Positions 1 through 8,604 of a stretch of DNA of 64,000 nt are shown here, in pieces. This DNA comes from Cohnella endophytica (lineage in GTDB: Bacteria > Bacillota > Bacilli > Paenibacillales > Paenibacillaceae): NCBI RefSeq assembly GCF_003628305.1, contig NZ_RBZM01000009.1, forward strand, positions 304,966-368,965, given 5' to 3'. The notes under the pieces were generated by a model, which was not told the origin of the DNA, did not search any database, and worked only from the letters and a program-made list of their open reading frames with translations. Position numbers and translations under genes: made by a program. The stretch's first letter is position 1. Each line of letters opens with the position of its first letter.

Positions 1-387
1 CGAAGAGAGGCTCAGGTTAATTTTTTGATCGTATTGATCGCCGGCCTTGGCTACCCAGTCATACTTGACTTTAATGCCGAGATCTTGCTCGAATGCATCC
101 AGCCAGCGGTTTTTATCCAGCGTTTCTCCTGCCGGAAGGTTCGCTTCCAACGTCTCGTTGGTGGAACGGAAAGTCGTAATCTCGATCGGCGGATCGTATT
201 TGCCTAGCGGATCGATCGCAGGCGAACTGGCGCTGGCGCTTTCCGATGCCGCCGGTTGCGACTCGCTGCTCGTCGCTTGGCTTCCGGATGCCGCAGGGGC
301 TCCGTTATTGTTTTTGCTGCAAGCCGATAGAAGAAGCGATAGAACGAGTACGGAACCTAACGTGGTCTTAGCCATGATTTTGAACAA
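1..387 (-). CDS. ABC transporter extracellular solute-binding lipoprotein, N-terminal part (truncated by window edge)
   Basis: Only the first 129 codons are inside the window. The chosen start is TTG at 387, nine bases after an AAAGGGG ribosome site; the ATG at 375 would lie 21 bases away. The protein begins with a lipoprotein signal peptide ending in a lipobox (LLLSAC), then a Ser/Ala-rich spacer, then a segment (ITTFRSTNETL, KNRWLDAFEQDLGIKVKYDW) typical of family 1 carbohydrate-binding proteins of Paenibacillus ABC importers. It would be anchored on the outer face of the membrane and deliver a sugar or oligosaccharide to permeases presumably encoded just beyond the window. It follows the 897-residue gene by 28 bases, so it is probably the third gene of the GH43 operon. 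The substrate is inferred only from neighbours (arabino-oligosaccharide?). Confidence 0.85.
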   Translation of the reverse strand, partial: MFKIMAKTTLGSVLVLSLLLSACSKNNNGAPAASGSQATSSESQPAASESASASSPAIDPLGKYDPPIEITTFRSTNETLEANLPAGETLDKNRWLDAFEQDLGIKVKYDWVAKAGDQYDQKINLSLSS

Positions 388-415
388 GATGCATTTCCCC
401 TTTATCTGATTGTTT

Positions 416-3109
416 TTAAGCCGTCGTAAACGTTCGATACAGATCGGTATCGAAATCTTCCAACTCTACGATGCCGCATAAGTGGCTTACCGCCACCCAG
501 GGGAGCCAAATTCGGCTCATCCCGACGCCCCTTCTCGGCGCGATGCTCCAGTGCTCCTGAATCCAGCCGACGTCATGCAGGTCGTACGGTCTGCCGGGCA
601 TGGCCATCATGAGCTTCGTGTTGTGCAACAAGATCCGGGATACTTCGGCGTAATGTTCATCCCCCGTATACTTGTAGAGCTTGGCGTATTCGGCGACGTC
701 GAAAGCCATATACGTATCCGCGAGGGAATGTCCGGTGGCGATCAGCTGCACGCCCACCGTGGAAACGCCCTGCTTCCAATGAAGCTGCTCGTCCGTTGCA
801 TCGGTCGGCATCGGAACATTCCAGCAATAGATCCATGTTTCCGCCGCGTCACCCGCCGCCTTCGCCCGTTCCAGCCATTTCGGCTCCCAAGTAGCTTCAT
901 AAAGCGTCATATAAGCTCTCATCGAGATCGTGGCCGCTTCCTTGTCGATGACGTTCGGATTGTCGAGCGTGCCGCCAACGAAAAATCCATCCCTTTGTCC
1001 GTGAATCCAGCATAGCTCTCCCGTACGAACGGCCGATTCGATGAAACCCGGATTTCCGGAGATGTCGTACGCCTGAATAAGAAACGGGATCGCGTTATAG
1101 CTGCTCTCGGGGTACACTTGTGCGGGTTCTCCCGTTCCGGCTTTCCACGTTCGCGGATAACCCCCGCCGGGCAATTCTTGCCCGAGAAGCCAGTTTCCGA
1201 AATCCATCGCCCATTTGTGCCACTCCGAATGATCGCGCCCCGCTTGTTTCTCGAACTCCCAAGCTTTCAACATATACCGGGCGCCTTCCGACAAAGCCCG
1301 GAGAGACGGCTGATCGCGAATGACGTTGATCCATCCGCCGCCTTCGGCGAATCCTTCGGTCGTAGGCGGACACATCTGAATCTCGCAAAATGTCCGGAGA
1401 ATCTCGTAAGCCGATTCGCGATAGGCGTATGCCGCCTCGGAATCCCTCGCGGCTTCCCGCAACAAGAAATAGGCGGTTTCGATGCTTCTTCCCGTGAAGC
1501 CCATATAGGCATCCCGCTCCAACACTTTGCCGGAGACGCTATCGAAGGCGATCGGAAGCGTCACGCGGCCATCGGTTCTATCGACGACGCTGTGCAGAAT
1601 CTTGTTCTGGCTCCGGCGGATAAGCTCCGAGTCTTGCAATACGACCTCCGGAGCGTAATGCGTCCAAGCCCTTCTCCACGCTTCGTTGAAATATCGCGGG
1701 AAGCTTTCGTCCTGCCCGAATCGGATGCTAACGGAATAGTCATGTCTGACTTCCTCGGTCAGAGGATGATAGCGTCTGCGCCATTTCTTCATCTGCCCGT
1801 GAGGGAACGTATCTCCGGAATAAGTTGCTCCTCCCTCCGTCCCCGGAAACCAGAACCCCGTGCGCAAAGCTCCTTCTTCCTCGACGCATCCCAGCGATCC
1901 GAATTGGAACCGGGCATCGACGAACGGAACGGCTTCGGTATCCATGCTCTCGGAGAATGTCGTGTCGCCGAGGGCGTTCTCGTGCAAGATTGCGACGGAG
2001 GATCCGTCTTTGAAATGAAGTCCGAAAGTCGGCGCGGGCATTCGGTCCTCACGGATGATGAGCTCTTTCATGCCGGACACGTAGTTTTCCATGCCGCCGA
2101 TGGCCGTCTTCGTAATGTTGTTGAACGTACCGTAGAGCATGCCGGGAGCGAATACGTTCGCGTCCAGAACCGTTAACCCTTCTTCGGTGCGAAACGTTAA
2201 TTGGGAGAGGAAGGCTTTGTTGCTGCGCCCAGCGACCTTCAAGCTCCTATGAATTCGCACGTGGTCCGCTTCGACGGAATAACGGTCGGTTACCCGAATC
2301 GACTGCTTCTCGGATAAGCGGATGACCGCTTCGCCTATCCATTCGGATCCGCTTTCCTTGATTACGTCGTAACCGGAAGCAACCTGTTCGGTTTCTCCGC
2401 TCTCGTCGCGAATTTCGATCCGAACGGGCAAGCTTTCGGTTAACGTGGAGCGGCCCGGTCCTTTAAGAACGACTCCCCGTTGCCCGTTTCCGTCCGGCTC
2501 CGTCAGACATAAGCCTACTTTACGGATGCGTTGCGGCATCTCCGGCTGAACCAACTGGTCGGATTGCGAATCCAGTTCAAAGGAATGCCGATTGAGATCG
2601 ATCCATTCGATCGGAAGATCCCTTGATTCCGTTACGTAGAAAGGGCCGATGGCCTTGTCGCCGGGAATCGTGAACTCGCAATGCAACGTTCCAGCCAGCA
2701 TAGTGAACATCTCGGCGCCTCGCGGGGCGGGATATAAGCTTAGACAGGTGAAATCTTCGGTTTTCAGCGTCCCTTGGCGATCGCTTGCCAGCGCCTCCTC
2801 CTTGCGCAGTCGGCAAATCAAGAGATATACGGGTTTTACTTCGTTCCCGTGAGCGGGAATCAAAAACTCTTCATGATCCGGATGAGTACCGAGTCGGACT
2901 TTGTACTTGTTGACGCCGACGGCAATGAGCTTGTGCGGACCGTACTCCTCGGGCGACTCGTATAGCGATTCAACTGCGTTCTCTCCGGGAAGAGCTTGAA
3001 TCGTTCTTTCTGTCGGGTTGAACAAACGGATTAGCCCTTCCGCCTGGAGTTGCTCTAACAGAGCCAATGTAATCGGTTCGGGCTTTAAGCGAATGCTGGT
3101 GCTAATCAT
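416..3109 (-). CDS. Large cytoplasmic protein, unrecognised; possible six-hairpin glycosidase-like fold
   Basis: 897 residues, no signal peptide or membrane segment. The start has an AAAGGA site ten bases upstream. I do not recognise a named family. The N-terminal half looks beta-rich, with many short charged strands. The C-terminal half (from about residue 490) is rich in Trp, Tyr and Ala helices with phrases such as ARYMLKAWEFE, ESSYNAIPFLIQAYD and HWSIAPRRGVG, which resemble the alpha/alpha toroid of glycoside hydrolases and lyases. That is an impression, not an assignment. It lies between a secreted GH43 enzyme and a sugar-binding lipoprotein, 27 and 28 bases from each, so it is probably co-transcribed and may act on imported oligosaccharides. 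No catalytic residues can be named. Confidence 0.7.
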   Translation of the reverse strand: MISTSIRLKPEPITLALLEQLQAEGLIRLFNPTERTIQALPGENAVESLYESPEEYGPHKLIAVGVNKYKVRLGTHPDHEEFLIPAHGNEVKPVYLLICRLRKEEALASDRQGTLKTEDFTCLSLYPAPRGAEMFTMLAGTLHCEFTIPGDKAIGPFYVTESRDLPIEWIDLNRHSFELDSQSDQLVQPEMPQRIRKVGLCLTEPDGNGQRGVVLKGPGRSTLTESLPVRIEIRDESGETEQVASGYDVIKESGSEWIGEAVIRLSEKQSIRVTDRYSVEADHVRIHRSLKVAGRSNKAFLSQLTFRTEEGLTVLDANVFAPGMLYGTFNNITKTAIGGMENYVSGMKELIIREDRMPAPTFGLHFKDGSSVAILHENALGDTTFSESMDTEAVPFVDARFQFGSLGCVEEEGALRTGFWFPGTEGGATYSGDTFPHGQMKKWRRRYHPLTEEVRHDYSVSIRFGQDESFPRYFNEAWRRAWTHYAPEVVLQDSELIRRSQNKILHSVVDRTDGRVTLPIAFDSVSGKVLERDAYMGFTGRSIETAYFLLREAARDSEAAYAYRESAYEILRTFCEIQMCPPTTEGFAEGGGWINVIRDQPSLRALSEGARYMLKAWEFEKQAGRDHSEWHKWAMDFGNWLLGQELPGGGYPRTWKAGTGEPAQVYPESSYNAIPFLIQAYDISGNPGFIESAVRTGELCWIHGQRDGFFVGGTLDNPNVIDKEAATISMRAYMTLYEATWEPKWLERAKAAGDAAETWIYCWNVPMPTDATDEQLHWKQGVSTVGVQLIATGHSLADTYMAFDVAEYAKLYKYTGDEHYAEVSRILLHNTKLMMAMPGRPYDLHDVGWIQEHWSIAPRRGVGMSRIWLPWVAVSHLCGIVELEDFDTDLYRTFTTA

Positions 3110-3136
3110 GGTTGGACAATCCTTTCTGCGATGCCG

Positions 3137-5446
3137 TTAGTGGATCTTCACTTTGTCGACGGTAATGTAGGTGTTGGCCCCCGCTCCCGTTCCGCTCGTA
3201 GTGCCCGTAACTCTGATCTTAAGGGTATGGTAGCCTAGCGGTAATTCGGGACTGGTATATATCGATTGCGCCCAAAGCCTGGATGAAGCATAGAAATCCT
3301 TGTTCGTTTCCGCGCCGCCGTCGATGGAGAAGGCCGCGATGCCGTGCGAAGGATCTCTAGATCCGAAATACTCGATCTGCGTGCCGTAAAACTGAATTTC
3401 GACCGTCGCGTTCGTCGCGTTGCCGAAATGCTCGTCTTTCCATTCGCAGCCGCACGTCGAAGAGGTAGCGGAAGACCATGCTCCCGTATACTTAAACTGG
3501 TTGGCGCTCGTTCCGATCGTAGAGTCGTTTACCGTCACGATTGTTCCAGTCACGACCACGTCATCCGACGTAATAAAACTATCGCTCGACAATGCGTTTT
3601 TCGTGCCGGTTGCCCTAACCTTAAGCGTATGGTAGCCAAGCGGAAGGGTCGGACTCGTGTACATTAACTGATTCCACTGTCTGGCACCCGCGTAGAAGTC
3701 GACGTTCGTCTCGGCTCCCCCGTCGATGGAGAAAGCTCCGATCCCGTGCGATGGATCCCTCGAGCCGTAATATTGAATCTTCGTTCCGTAGAAAGGAATC
3801 GTTACGTATTCGTTCGCGTTTTTCGTAAAATGCTCGTCGTTCAAATAACAACCGCATCCCGTTCCATAAGACCATCCCGAGGTATACGTGCCGTTAACCG
3901 TATCGTTAAGGGTCGTCGTTCCCGATTCGACGTTCGTCAGCGCCGTAACCTCGACCTTATCAATCGATACGAAAGTGTCCGTGCCGAGCTGGATATCTTG
4001 GTTGTTGGCATCCTTGCCGATTTTCTTCTGCCCGGTTACCCGAATCGTAAGCGTATGCGGACCGTCATCCAAGATCGGGCTCAAATATGAAACGACGTTC
4101 CAATGCCGGACGGATTCGTACAAGTCGACGAGCTTTTCCGTCCCGCCGTCCAGAGAAAAGCCGATTTTCCCGTGGCTTGGGTCCAAAGAGCTGTAGATCT
4201 TGATTTGATTGCCCGTAAAACGGATCGTGGCGGTGGAGCCGGTTACGTTGCTGAAATGCTCGTCGTTGTTATAACAAATCGAGCAGCCCGAAGCGGAAGA
4301 CCAATTGGCCGAATACTCGATCTGATTCATTCCCGTCCCTGTCGCCGAGTCGTTGAATCGGCTCAAGAGCGGCGCATCGTTGCCGGTTTCGCCCGATGGA
4401 ACCAAACGCGACACTCCGACGGGAAGCGGAGTTCCGAAGTTGGGCGTGCCGTTCGCGTTCCAAGTGAACTTCTGGGCTCTCATCGATTGCTCGTTCCACC
4501 CGTTGCAATTCTCCGGACCGTTGCAAGCATGATAGACAAGCCAATCTTCCGTGCCGTCGGGAGACTTCACGACCGAGGGAACTCCCGGATTCATCGCGTT
4601 CCCGTCCGTTCCCGAATAGCTTTGAAACACGGGCGTGGAAGTTTTCGTCCAGGCTCCCGCGCTTAGTGGATTGCTGCCCGTGTACTTGACCAACGCCATC
4701 TTATAATCGTCATGCGTCGCGTTAGCCGAATGCAAGACGAACAAGTCTCCGTTATGGATCAACGGCACCGGCCCTTCATCCACAAGTCCTTCCCATGTAT
4801 AAGTCGGCTCGGAAATAAAAGATTCGTCCGAGCTGGCCGTCCAAGGATCGCTCATCGTAATGATGCTGACTTTGCTTAGCGCGCCTTTGACCGGATCGAC
4901 GATATTGCATCGCGATAATACGGCGTAAGTCTTGCCGTTATAATCGAACGGCGCTAACGTTAAAGCGCAGCGGGAGTTGCCGGAATCGTACGGATCGACC
5001 AATTGCCCTTTGGAAGTGTAACCGCCTTGGGCGTCCGTCGTATCCGATTGCAGAACGAAAACTCTGTGGCCGAACGCATCCCCTTTAACTCCGGTGGCCG
5101 AATAGTAGATATACCATTTGTTATTGATGAAATAGAGGAATGGCGACCAGGTGTCTTCGCTATCGGCGCCAGACGCGGGCGCGGTGTACACCTTGACCTT
5201 GGTGCCCGCGTTGATTCCGGACAGGCTCGCCGATTTATTAATATAGATGTCTTTCTTGTAATCGCTGTAAATCAGATAGTAGTAACCGTCTTTATAAGTC
5301 ATGAAGGAATCGGACATTTTCGGTAAAATCTCCCCGGAAAAGACGGGTGCGGCCTTTGCTTCTTGAATCATCAGAAATCCCGAGATCAGAAAAGCCGTCA
5401 AAACCGCAAACGACCATTGAATCACTAACTTGGCTTTAGAGTTCAT
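3137..5446 (-). CDS. Secreted GH43-family glycosidase with three C-terminal repeat modules
   Basis: 769 residues. Residues 1-33 form a Sec signal peptide (basic start, hydrophobic core, EAKAAP cleavage area). About 34-345 is a five-bladed GH43-like domain: the opening SDSFMTYKDGYYYLIYSD, a DTWSPFLYFINNKWYIYYSA blade and a VDEGPVPLIHNG segment whose Glu is the likely general acid. Three tandem modules follow at about 362-500, 508-630 and 635-769. Each contains a Cys pair (CSIC, CGC, CGC), a DEHF motif, a DPSHG motif and a closing HTLK/TIRVTG strand; they look like carbohydrate-binding beta-sandwiches. GH43 members mostly cut arabinan or xylan side chains, and the divergent AraR-like regulator supports arabinose-containing substrates. 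A perfect CcpA cre box lies 24 bases upstream of the start. It probably heads an operon with the next two genes. Confidence 0.88.
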   Translation of the reverse strand: MNSKAKLVIQWSFAVLTAFLISGFLMIQEAKAAPVFSGEILPKMSDSFMTYKDGYYYLIYSDYKKDIYINKSASLSGINAGTKVKVYTAPASGADSEDTWSPFLYFINNKWYIYYSATGVKGDAFGHRVFVLQSDTTDAQGGYTSKGQLVDPYDSGNSRCALTLAPFDYNGKTYAVLSRCNIVDPVKGALSKVSIITMSDPWTASSDESFISEPTYTWEGLVDEGPVPLIHNGDLFVLHSANATHDDYKMALVKYTGSNPLSAGAWTKTSTPVFQSYSGTDGNAMNPGVPSVVKSPDGTEDWLVYHACNGPENCNGWNEQSMRAQKFTWNANGTPNFGTPLPVGVSRLVPSGETGNDAPLLSRFNDSATGTGMNQIEYSANWSSASGCSICYNNDEHFSNVTGSTATIRFTGNQIKIYSSLDPSHGKIGFSLDGGTEKLVDLYESVRHWNVVSYLSPILDDGPHTLTIRVTGQKKIGKDANNQDIQLGTDTFVSIDKVEVTALTNVESGTTTLNDTVNGTYTSGWSYGTGCGCYLNDEHFTKNANEYVTIPFYGTKIQYYGSRDPSHGIGAFSIDGGAETNVDFYAGARQWNQLMYTSPTLPLGYHTLKVRATGTKNALSSDSFITSDDVVVTGTIVTVNDSTIGTSANQFKYTGAWSSATSSTCGCEWKDEHFGNATNATVEIQFYGTQIEYFGSRDPSHGIAAFSIDGGAETNKDFYASSRLWAQSIYTSPELPLGYHTLKIRVTGTTSGTGAGANTYITVDKVKIH

Positions 5447-5469
5447 GATGCGTAATCATCCCCTTTTGT

Positions 5470-5483
5470 TGTTAGCGCTTTCA
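5470..5483 (-). promoter_or_regulatory. CcpA cre box upstream of the GH43 gene
   Basis: On the minus strand the site reads TGAAAGCGCTAACA and fits the Bacillus cre consensus TGWNANCGNTNWCA at all 14 positions. It lies 24 bases before the GH43 start, probably downstream of the promoter, so bound CcpA would act as a roadblock when preferred sugars are present. The fit is seen directly; repression is inferred. Confidence 0.75.
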
Positions 5484-5514
5484 ACTTCTATCCAAATAGT
5501 AGGCTATTCATAGT

Positions 5515-5527
5515 ATGTTGTATATAT
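5515..5527 (+). promoter_or_regulatory. Putative operator half (site A) of the AraR-like regulator
   Basis: The word ATGTTGTATATAT here matches, in inverted orientation, ATATTGTATATGT at 5636-5648 (11 of 13 bases). The two sites flank the intergenic region between the GH43 operon and its divergent regulator, as expected for looping or dual control by an AraR-type protein. The sequence differs from the B. subtilis AraR box, so assignment is tentative. Confidence 0.4.
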
Positions 5528-5635
5528 CTAATTCAATATAAATTTATAATCGAAACCCCTCAATCGCCCTATATACTTGAAATAATTTACAATCATTAGG
5601 TGACAAACCATTGTCAGTCATATATACTGTATTCA

Positions 5636-5648
5636 ACATATACAATAT
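5636..5648 (-). promoter_or_regulatory. Putative operator half (site B) of the AraR-like regulator
   Basis: Inverted partner of the site at 5515-5527. It lies 16 bases upstream of the regulator start, overlapping where its promoter or leader should be, which would allow autoregulation. Inferred from symmetry and position only. Confidence 0.4.
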
Positions 5649-5663
5649 AATGAGGTCCTGACT

Positions 5664-6719
5664 ATGAGAGATAAACCGTTGTATAAGCAAATTCAAGACC
5701 ACATCAAGGAACAGATCAGCCTCGGAATTTTGCGCCCCGGAGACCGAGTGCCTTCCGAGGTCGAGCTGACCCGGCAATTTTCGGTCAGCTTGATCACGGC
5801 CAAAAACGCGGTCATTGCTTTGGCGGAAGAAGGCATCCTTTCCCGGTTCCAAGGCAAAGGAACTTTCGTGGCGGAGAGCACGAAGACGGAGCCCGTCATC
5901 GCCCAGCAGCATGACAAAGGATGCATCGGACTCATCGTTCCTTCGATGGATACGCGGGTAGATCAGAGGTTGCTTAAATATACGGAGAAATACTTGCGTC
6001 AGCAAGGATACATTCTCACCGTGCGGATCACGAACGAAAGCCTCGCCGAAGAAACGGAAGCGATCCGTTTATTTCACGGCATAGGCGTTAAGGGGCTGCT
6101 GATTTTACCGACGGTCAACGAGAAATACAACGAATCCATCCTCCGGCTCACGCTGGATAAATTCCCGATCGTGCTTATTTTCCGGTATCTCAAAAATATC
6201 CACACTTCGAGCGTCATTTCCGAGGACCTACAAGGAACTTTTCAAGCCGTGGATTATTTATTGAACAAAGGACATCGAAAAATAGCCTTCATATCGCCCG
6301 AGAACACCAACTCGGCGACCGAAGACCGCGCTCTCGGATTCGAGAAAGCTTTTATCGACCGCAAAGTACCGATCGACAAGAGCTTGTGGTGCTTCATCGC
6401 GTTGGATGCATTGGACTCGAATAAAAGCGTCGAATTTATATACGAATTCTTTAAGGAGCACCCCGATATTACCGCCGTATTCACCGTAAACGCGATATTG
6501 GCCGGGAAAGTCTATACCGCTTTGAAACGGCTAGGCCGCCAAATCCCCCAAGACGTCGAGATGTTTACGTTCGACCAACCGAACTTGCCGGACATCCCTT
6601 ACGTCAGCCAAGACGAAGAGACCATCTGCAAGACGGCCGTCGAACAGCTCGTCCAACAAATAGAAGGGAATGATCAGCTCTCTCAAGCCGTCATTCCCGT
6701 GACGTTGCAATATCCTTAA
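5664..6719 (+). CDS. AraR-like transcriptional regulator (GntR DNA-binding domain + LacI-type sugar-binding domain)
   Basis: 351 residues. Residues 1-70 are a GntR winged helix-turn-helix (YKQIQDHIKEQI, GDRVPSEVELTRQFSVS, GILSRFQGKGTFV). From about 85 to the end is a periplasmic-binding-protein-like effector domain of the LacI/GalR type (GCIGLIVPSMDT, LLNKGHRKIAFISPE, PDITAVFTVNAILAGKVY). This fusion is characteristic of AraR, the arabinose-responsive repressor of Bacillus. A GAGG site lies eight bases before the ATG. The gene is divergent from the GH43 operon, with inverted TTGTATAT words between them, so it likely represses that operon until an arabinose-like inducer binds. The exact inducer cannot be read from sequence. 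Confidence 0.85.
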   Translation: MRDKPLYKQIQDHIKEQISLGILRPGDRVPSEVELTRQFSVSLITAKNAVIALAEEGILSRFQGKGTFVAESTKTEPVIAQQHDKGCIGLIVPSMDTRVDQRLLKYTEKYLRQQGYILTVRITNESLAEETEAIRLFHGIGVKGLLILPTVNEKYNESILRLTLDKFPIVLIFRYLKNIHTSSVISEDLQGTFQAVDYLLNKGHRKIAFISPENTNSATEDRALGFEKAFIDRKVPIDKSLWCFIALDALDSNKSVEFIYEFFKEHPDITAVFTVNAILAGKVYTALKRLGRQIPQDVEMFTFDQPNLPDIPYVSQDEETICKTAVEQLVQQIEGNDQLSQAVIPVTLQYP

Positions 6720-6728
6720 TCCCGGCGA

Positions 6729-7685
6729 TTATTCGACCGGTTGAGCGCCCAACCGAACATGGAGAGCCCATCGTTCGGTTTGGTTCGCTTCGATCCGTAC
6801 CGTCCGACCGCGCCCGTATGCCTCGTCTAGACGATCGTAGAACCCGTTGCATGGCTCCAAAGCGCATACCGTTTGGTGTCCGATAAGTCGCCCCTCGTCG
6901 ATCCATACGCCCAAGTATGGCAATTGTACCGGATCCCACTCCAACGTAACGTATTCGCCGCTGTCTCTTTCGATGAGACCCGTCCTGCCTTCCTCTACCC
7001 GACCGTTCACGTAGTACTTCCTCGAATCTTTAGCCGCCAGCGGTCCGATAAGATCGATGCCGCGCGGCAAGCTTCCGTCACCGTGCGGCCATTCGTATAG
7101 GCGTCCCTTCGTTAATCTTTGCCCTCCGTCTACGCATAACAATTGCGTCACTTCGGCAGGCAAAATAATACGGCTTTGTTCCGTAGCCACGAAAAGCGGA
7201 TGCGCGCACCAGAAAACGGATAACGGTTCCGACGAAAGGTTGGCGGCGCTGTATTCAATTCGAACGCTATTGTCGTCGAGGAAACTTATCGACCGCGTGA
7301 ACTCGTACGGAAGCGCCCTGCCGTTTACTTTACAGGTCAATTCTCCGCCATATGCACTTGCTTCCCACGGAATCGACCACAATTCGCCATGATCGGGCAG
7401 AAGAGCTCCTTTATAAACTCCCTCCGCAGGATAGCCGCATGCAACGATCGTAGGAAAACATTCGTCCCAACCGCTTAAATCAGCCTGTCCGAATTCCGAG
7501 CCGTATTCGACGGGAGCTAGAAACCTCGAGCCCGAATCGACCAACCATTCCTTGCCCGTCGGCTTATACCGAAGGGAGACGATTTTGGCGCCAAGCTCGG
7601 GCACGACGATTAGTTCCATGAGTTCGGACTCCATCCGCAATGCCCGGAATCCCTTAAACGTGCTTTCTTCTATTCCTCGCTTCAC
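6729..7685 (-). CDS. Aldose 1-epimerase (galactose mutarotase)-like protein
   Basis: 318 residues with the beta-sandwich pattern of the galactose mutarotase superfamily: ELGAKIVSLRYKPTGKEWL near the N-terminus, a GWDECFPTI segment, DHGELWSIPW and a later FWCAHPLFVA carrying the probable active-site His. Starts at GTG 7685 behind a very purine-rich leader. It is the last gene of the oxygenase operon, 31 bases after the creatininase-family gene, and ends nine bases from the convergent AraR-like gene. Members of this superfamily equilibrate alpha and beta sugar anomers, but several relatives (DUF4432-type) have unknown substrates. Its presence argues that the operon handles a reducing sugar or closely related cyclic polyol. 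Confidence 0.75.
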   Translation of the reverse strand: MKRGIEESTFKGFRALRMESELMELIVVPELGAKIVSLRYKPTGKEWLVDSGSRFLAPVEYGSEFGQADLSGWDECFPTIVACGYPAEGVYKGALLPDHGELWSIPWEASAYGGELTCKVNGRALPYEFTRSISFLDDNSVRIEYSAANLSSEPLSVFWCAHPLFVATEQSRIILPAEVTQLLCVDGGQRLTKGRLYEWPHGDGSLPRGIDLIGPLAAKDSRKYYVNGRVEEGRTGLIERDSGEYVTLEWDPVQLPYLGVWIDEGRLIGHQTVCALEPCNGFYDRLDEAYGRGRTVRIEANQTERWALHVRLGAQPVE

Positions 7686-7716
7686 GGCTCTCCCCTCCCC
7701 CCTTTTACTCGATTCA

Positions 7717-8604
7717 TTAAACTTCCAAGCGCTCGTAGCTTTTCCATTGCGAACGGGTAGAGACAGGCAACTGCCCGTCCCTTGGCCTCGCGGTTATCCA
7801 GTCCTGCCGGACTTGCCATAGCTCCTGCCATAGCGCCTCGATTTCCTCATAGGTGATCGGAATCGTAGCGGCGTCATTCCCGATCCTGCCTTTTAAAGAT
7901 TCCGCCTCTTGGATGAGCTTCCGAAGACAAGCCTCCATAATATCCCGCCCTAGAAGAGGGTCAGCTTGATGCGCGTCGTCTCCGATCGCAAGCGGCCCCC
8001 CCGCATCCGCGAATCGATGCAGATCCGATTTCGCGAAGTCTACGAGGTCGGGTCTTACATAAAGCAGCTGCGAGATTTCGTATTTCCCTGCATGATCTCC
8101 CTCGTATCGGCCGGTCACCAGCTCAGGGTCGCTCGCCACGAATACGGGAATTGAAGCATAGATGGAAAACCGTTCGGCTACCCTTCTAAGATCGAATTGA
8201 TTACCCCCGCTATGACCGGAGACGACGACGATCCCCTTAAATCCAGCATTGGCGAACGCTCTCAATTGATAGAGGAAAAAATGCAAAAAGACGTGCGGCG
8301 GCATGCCGGTCATATGCGGATTGCACTCCCCGACCGTATCCTCCAGCCATCTGGCATGATAACCCGACTCGTGAACGTGATATCCCATCGCGGGAGCGAC
8401 GATGCCTCCCGCTTCCCTCGCCGCGTTCTCGCATAGCCACTCCGCCTTGATCGTATCCAATCCGAAGGCGGCGATCTGTCCATGCGGCTCGCAGATGCCA
8501 AGCGGCAAGTAGACGAGCGGACAATCCGCTAACCGACGTTTGAATTCCCAAGGCAGCAACTCCGACCATAGCACCTTGTCCGGCTTACCAGAATTTCGTG
8601 TCAT
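7717..8604 (-). CDS. Creatininase-family metal-dependent hydrolase
   Basis: 295 residues. Creatininase-family metal-site motifs are visible: LGICEPHGQI (E39, H41) with D50, GHSGGN with H131, and HAGKYE with H171 and E176, corresponding to the usual GHGGN and HAGxxE signatures. Known members hydrolyse creatinine, formamides and cyclic sugar derivatives; the 3-dehydro-scyllo-inosose hydrolase IolN is also in this family. Here the gene overlaps the aldo/keto reductase gene by 20 bases and precedes a mutarotase, so a ring-opening step on an oxidised sugar or inositol fits better than creatinine breakdown. That substrate is inference. GAGG ribosome site seven bases before the ATG. Confidence 0.82.
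   Translation of the reverse strand: MTRNSGKPDKVLWSELLPWEFKRRLADCPLVYLPLGICEPHGQIAAFGLDTIKAEWLCENAAREAGGIVAPAMGYHVHESGYHARWLEDTVGECNPHMTGMPPHVFLHFFLYQLRAFANAGFKGIVVVSGHSGGNQFDLRRVAERFSIYASIPVFVASDPELVTGRYEGDHAGKYEISQLLYVRPDLVDFAKSDLHRFADAGGPLAIGDDAHQADPLLGRDIMEACLRKLIQEAESLKGRIGNDAATIPITYEEIEALWQELWQVRQDWITARPRDGQLPVSTRSQWKSYERLEV

Noticed and set aside
1118..2176. 352-codon open frame on the plus strand
   Set aside because: It is antisense to the 897-residue gene, has no ribosome site and a composition typical of a GC-rich shadow frame.
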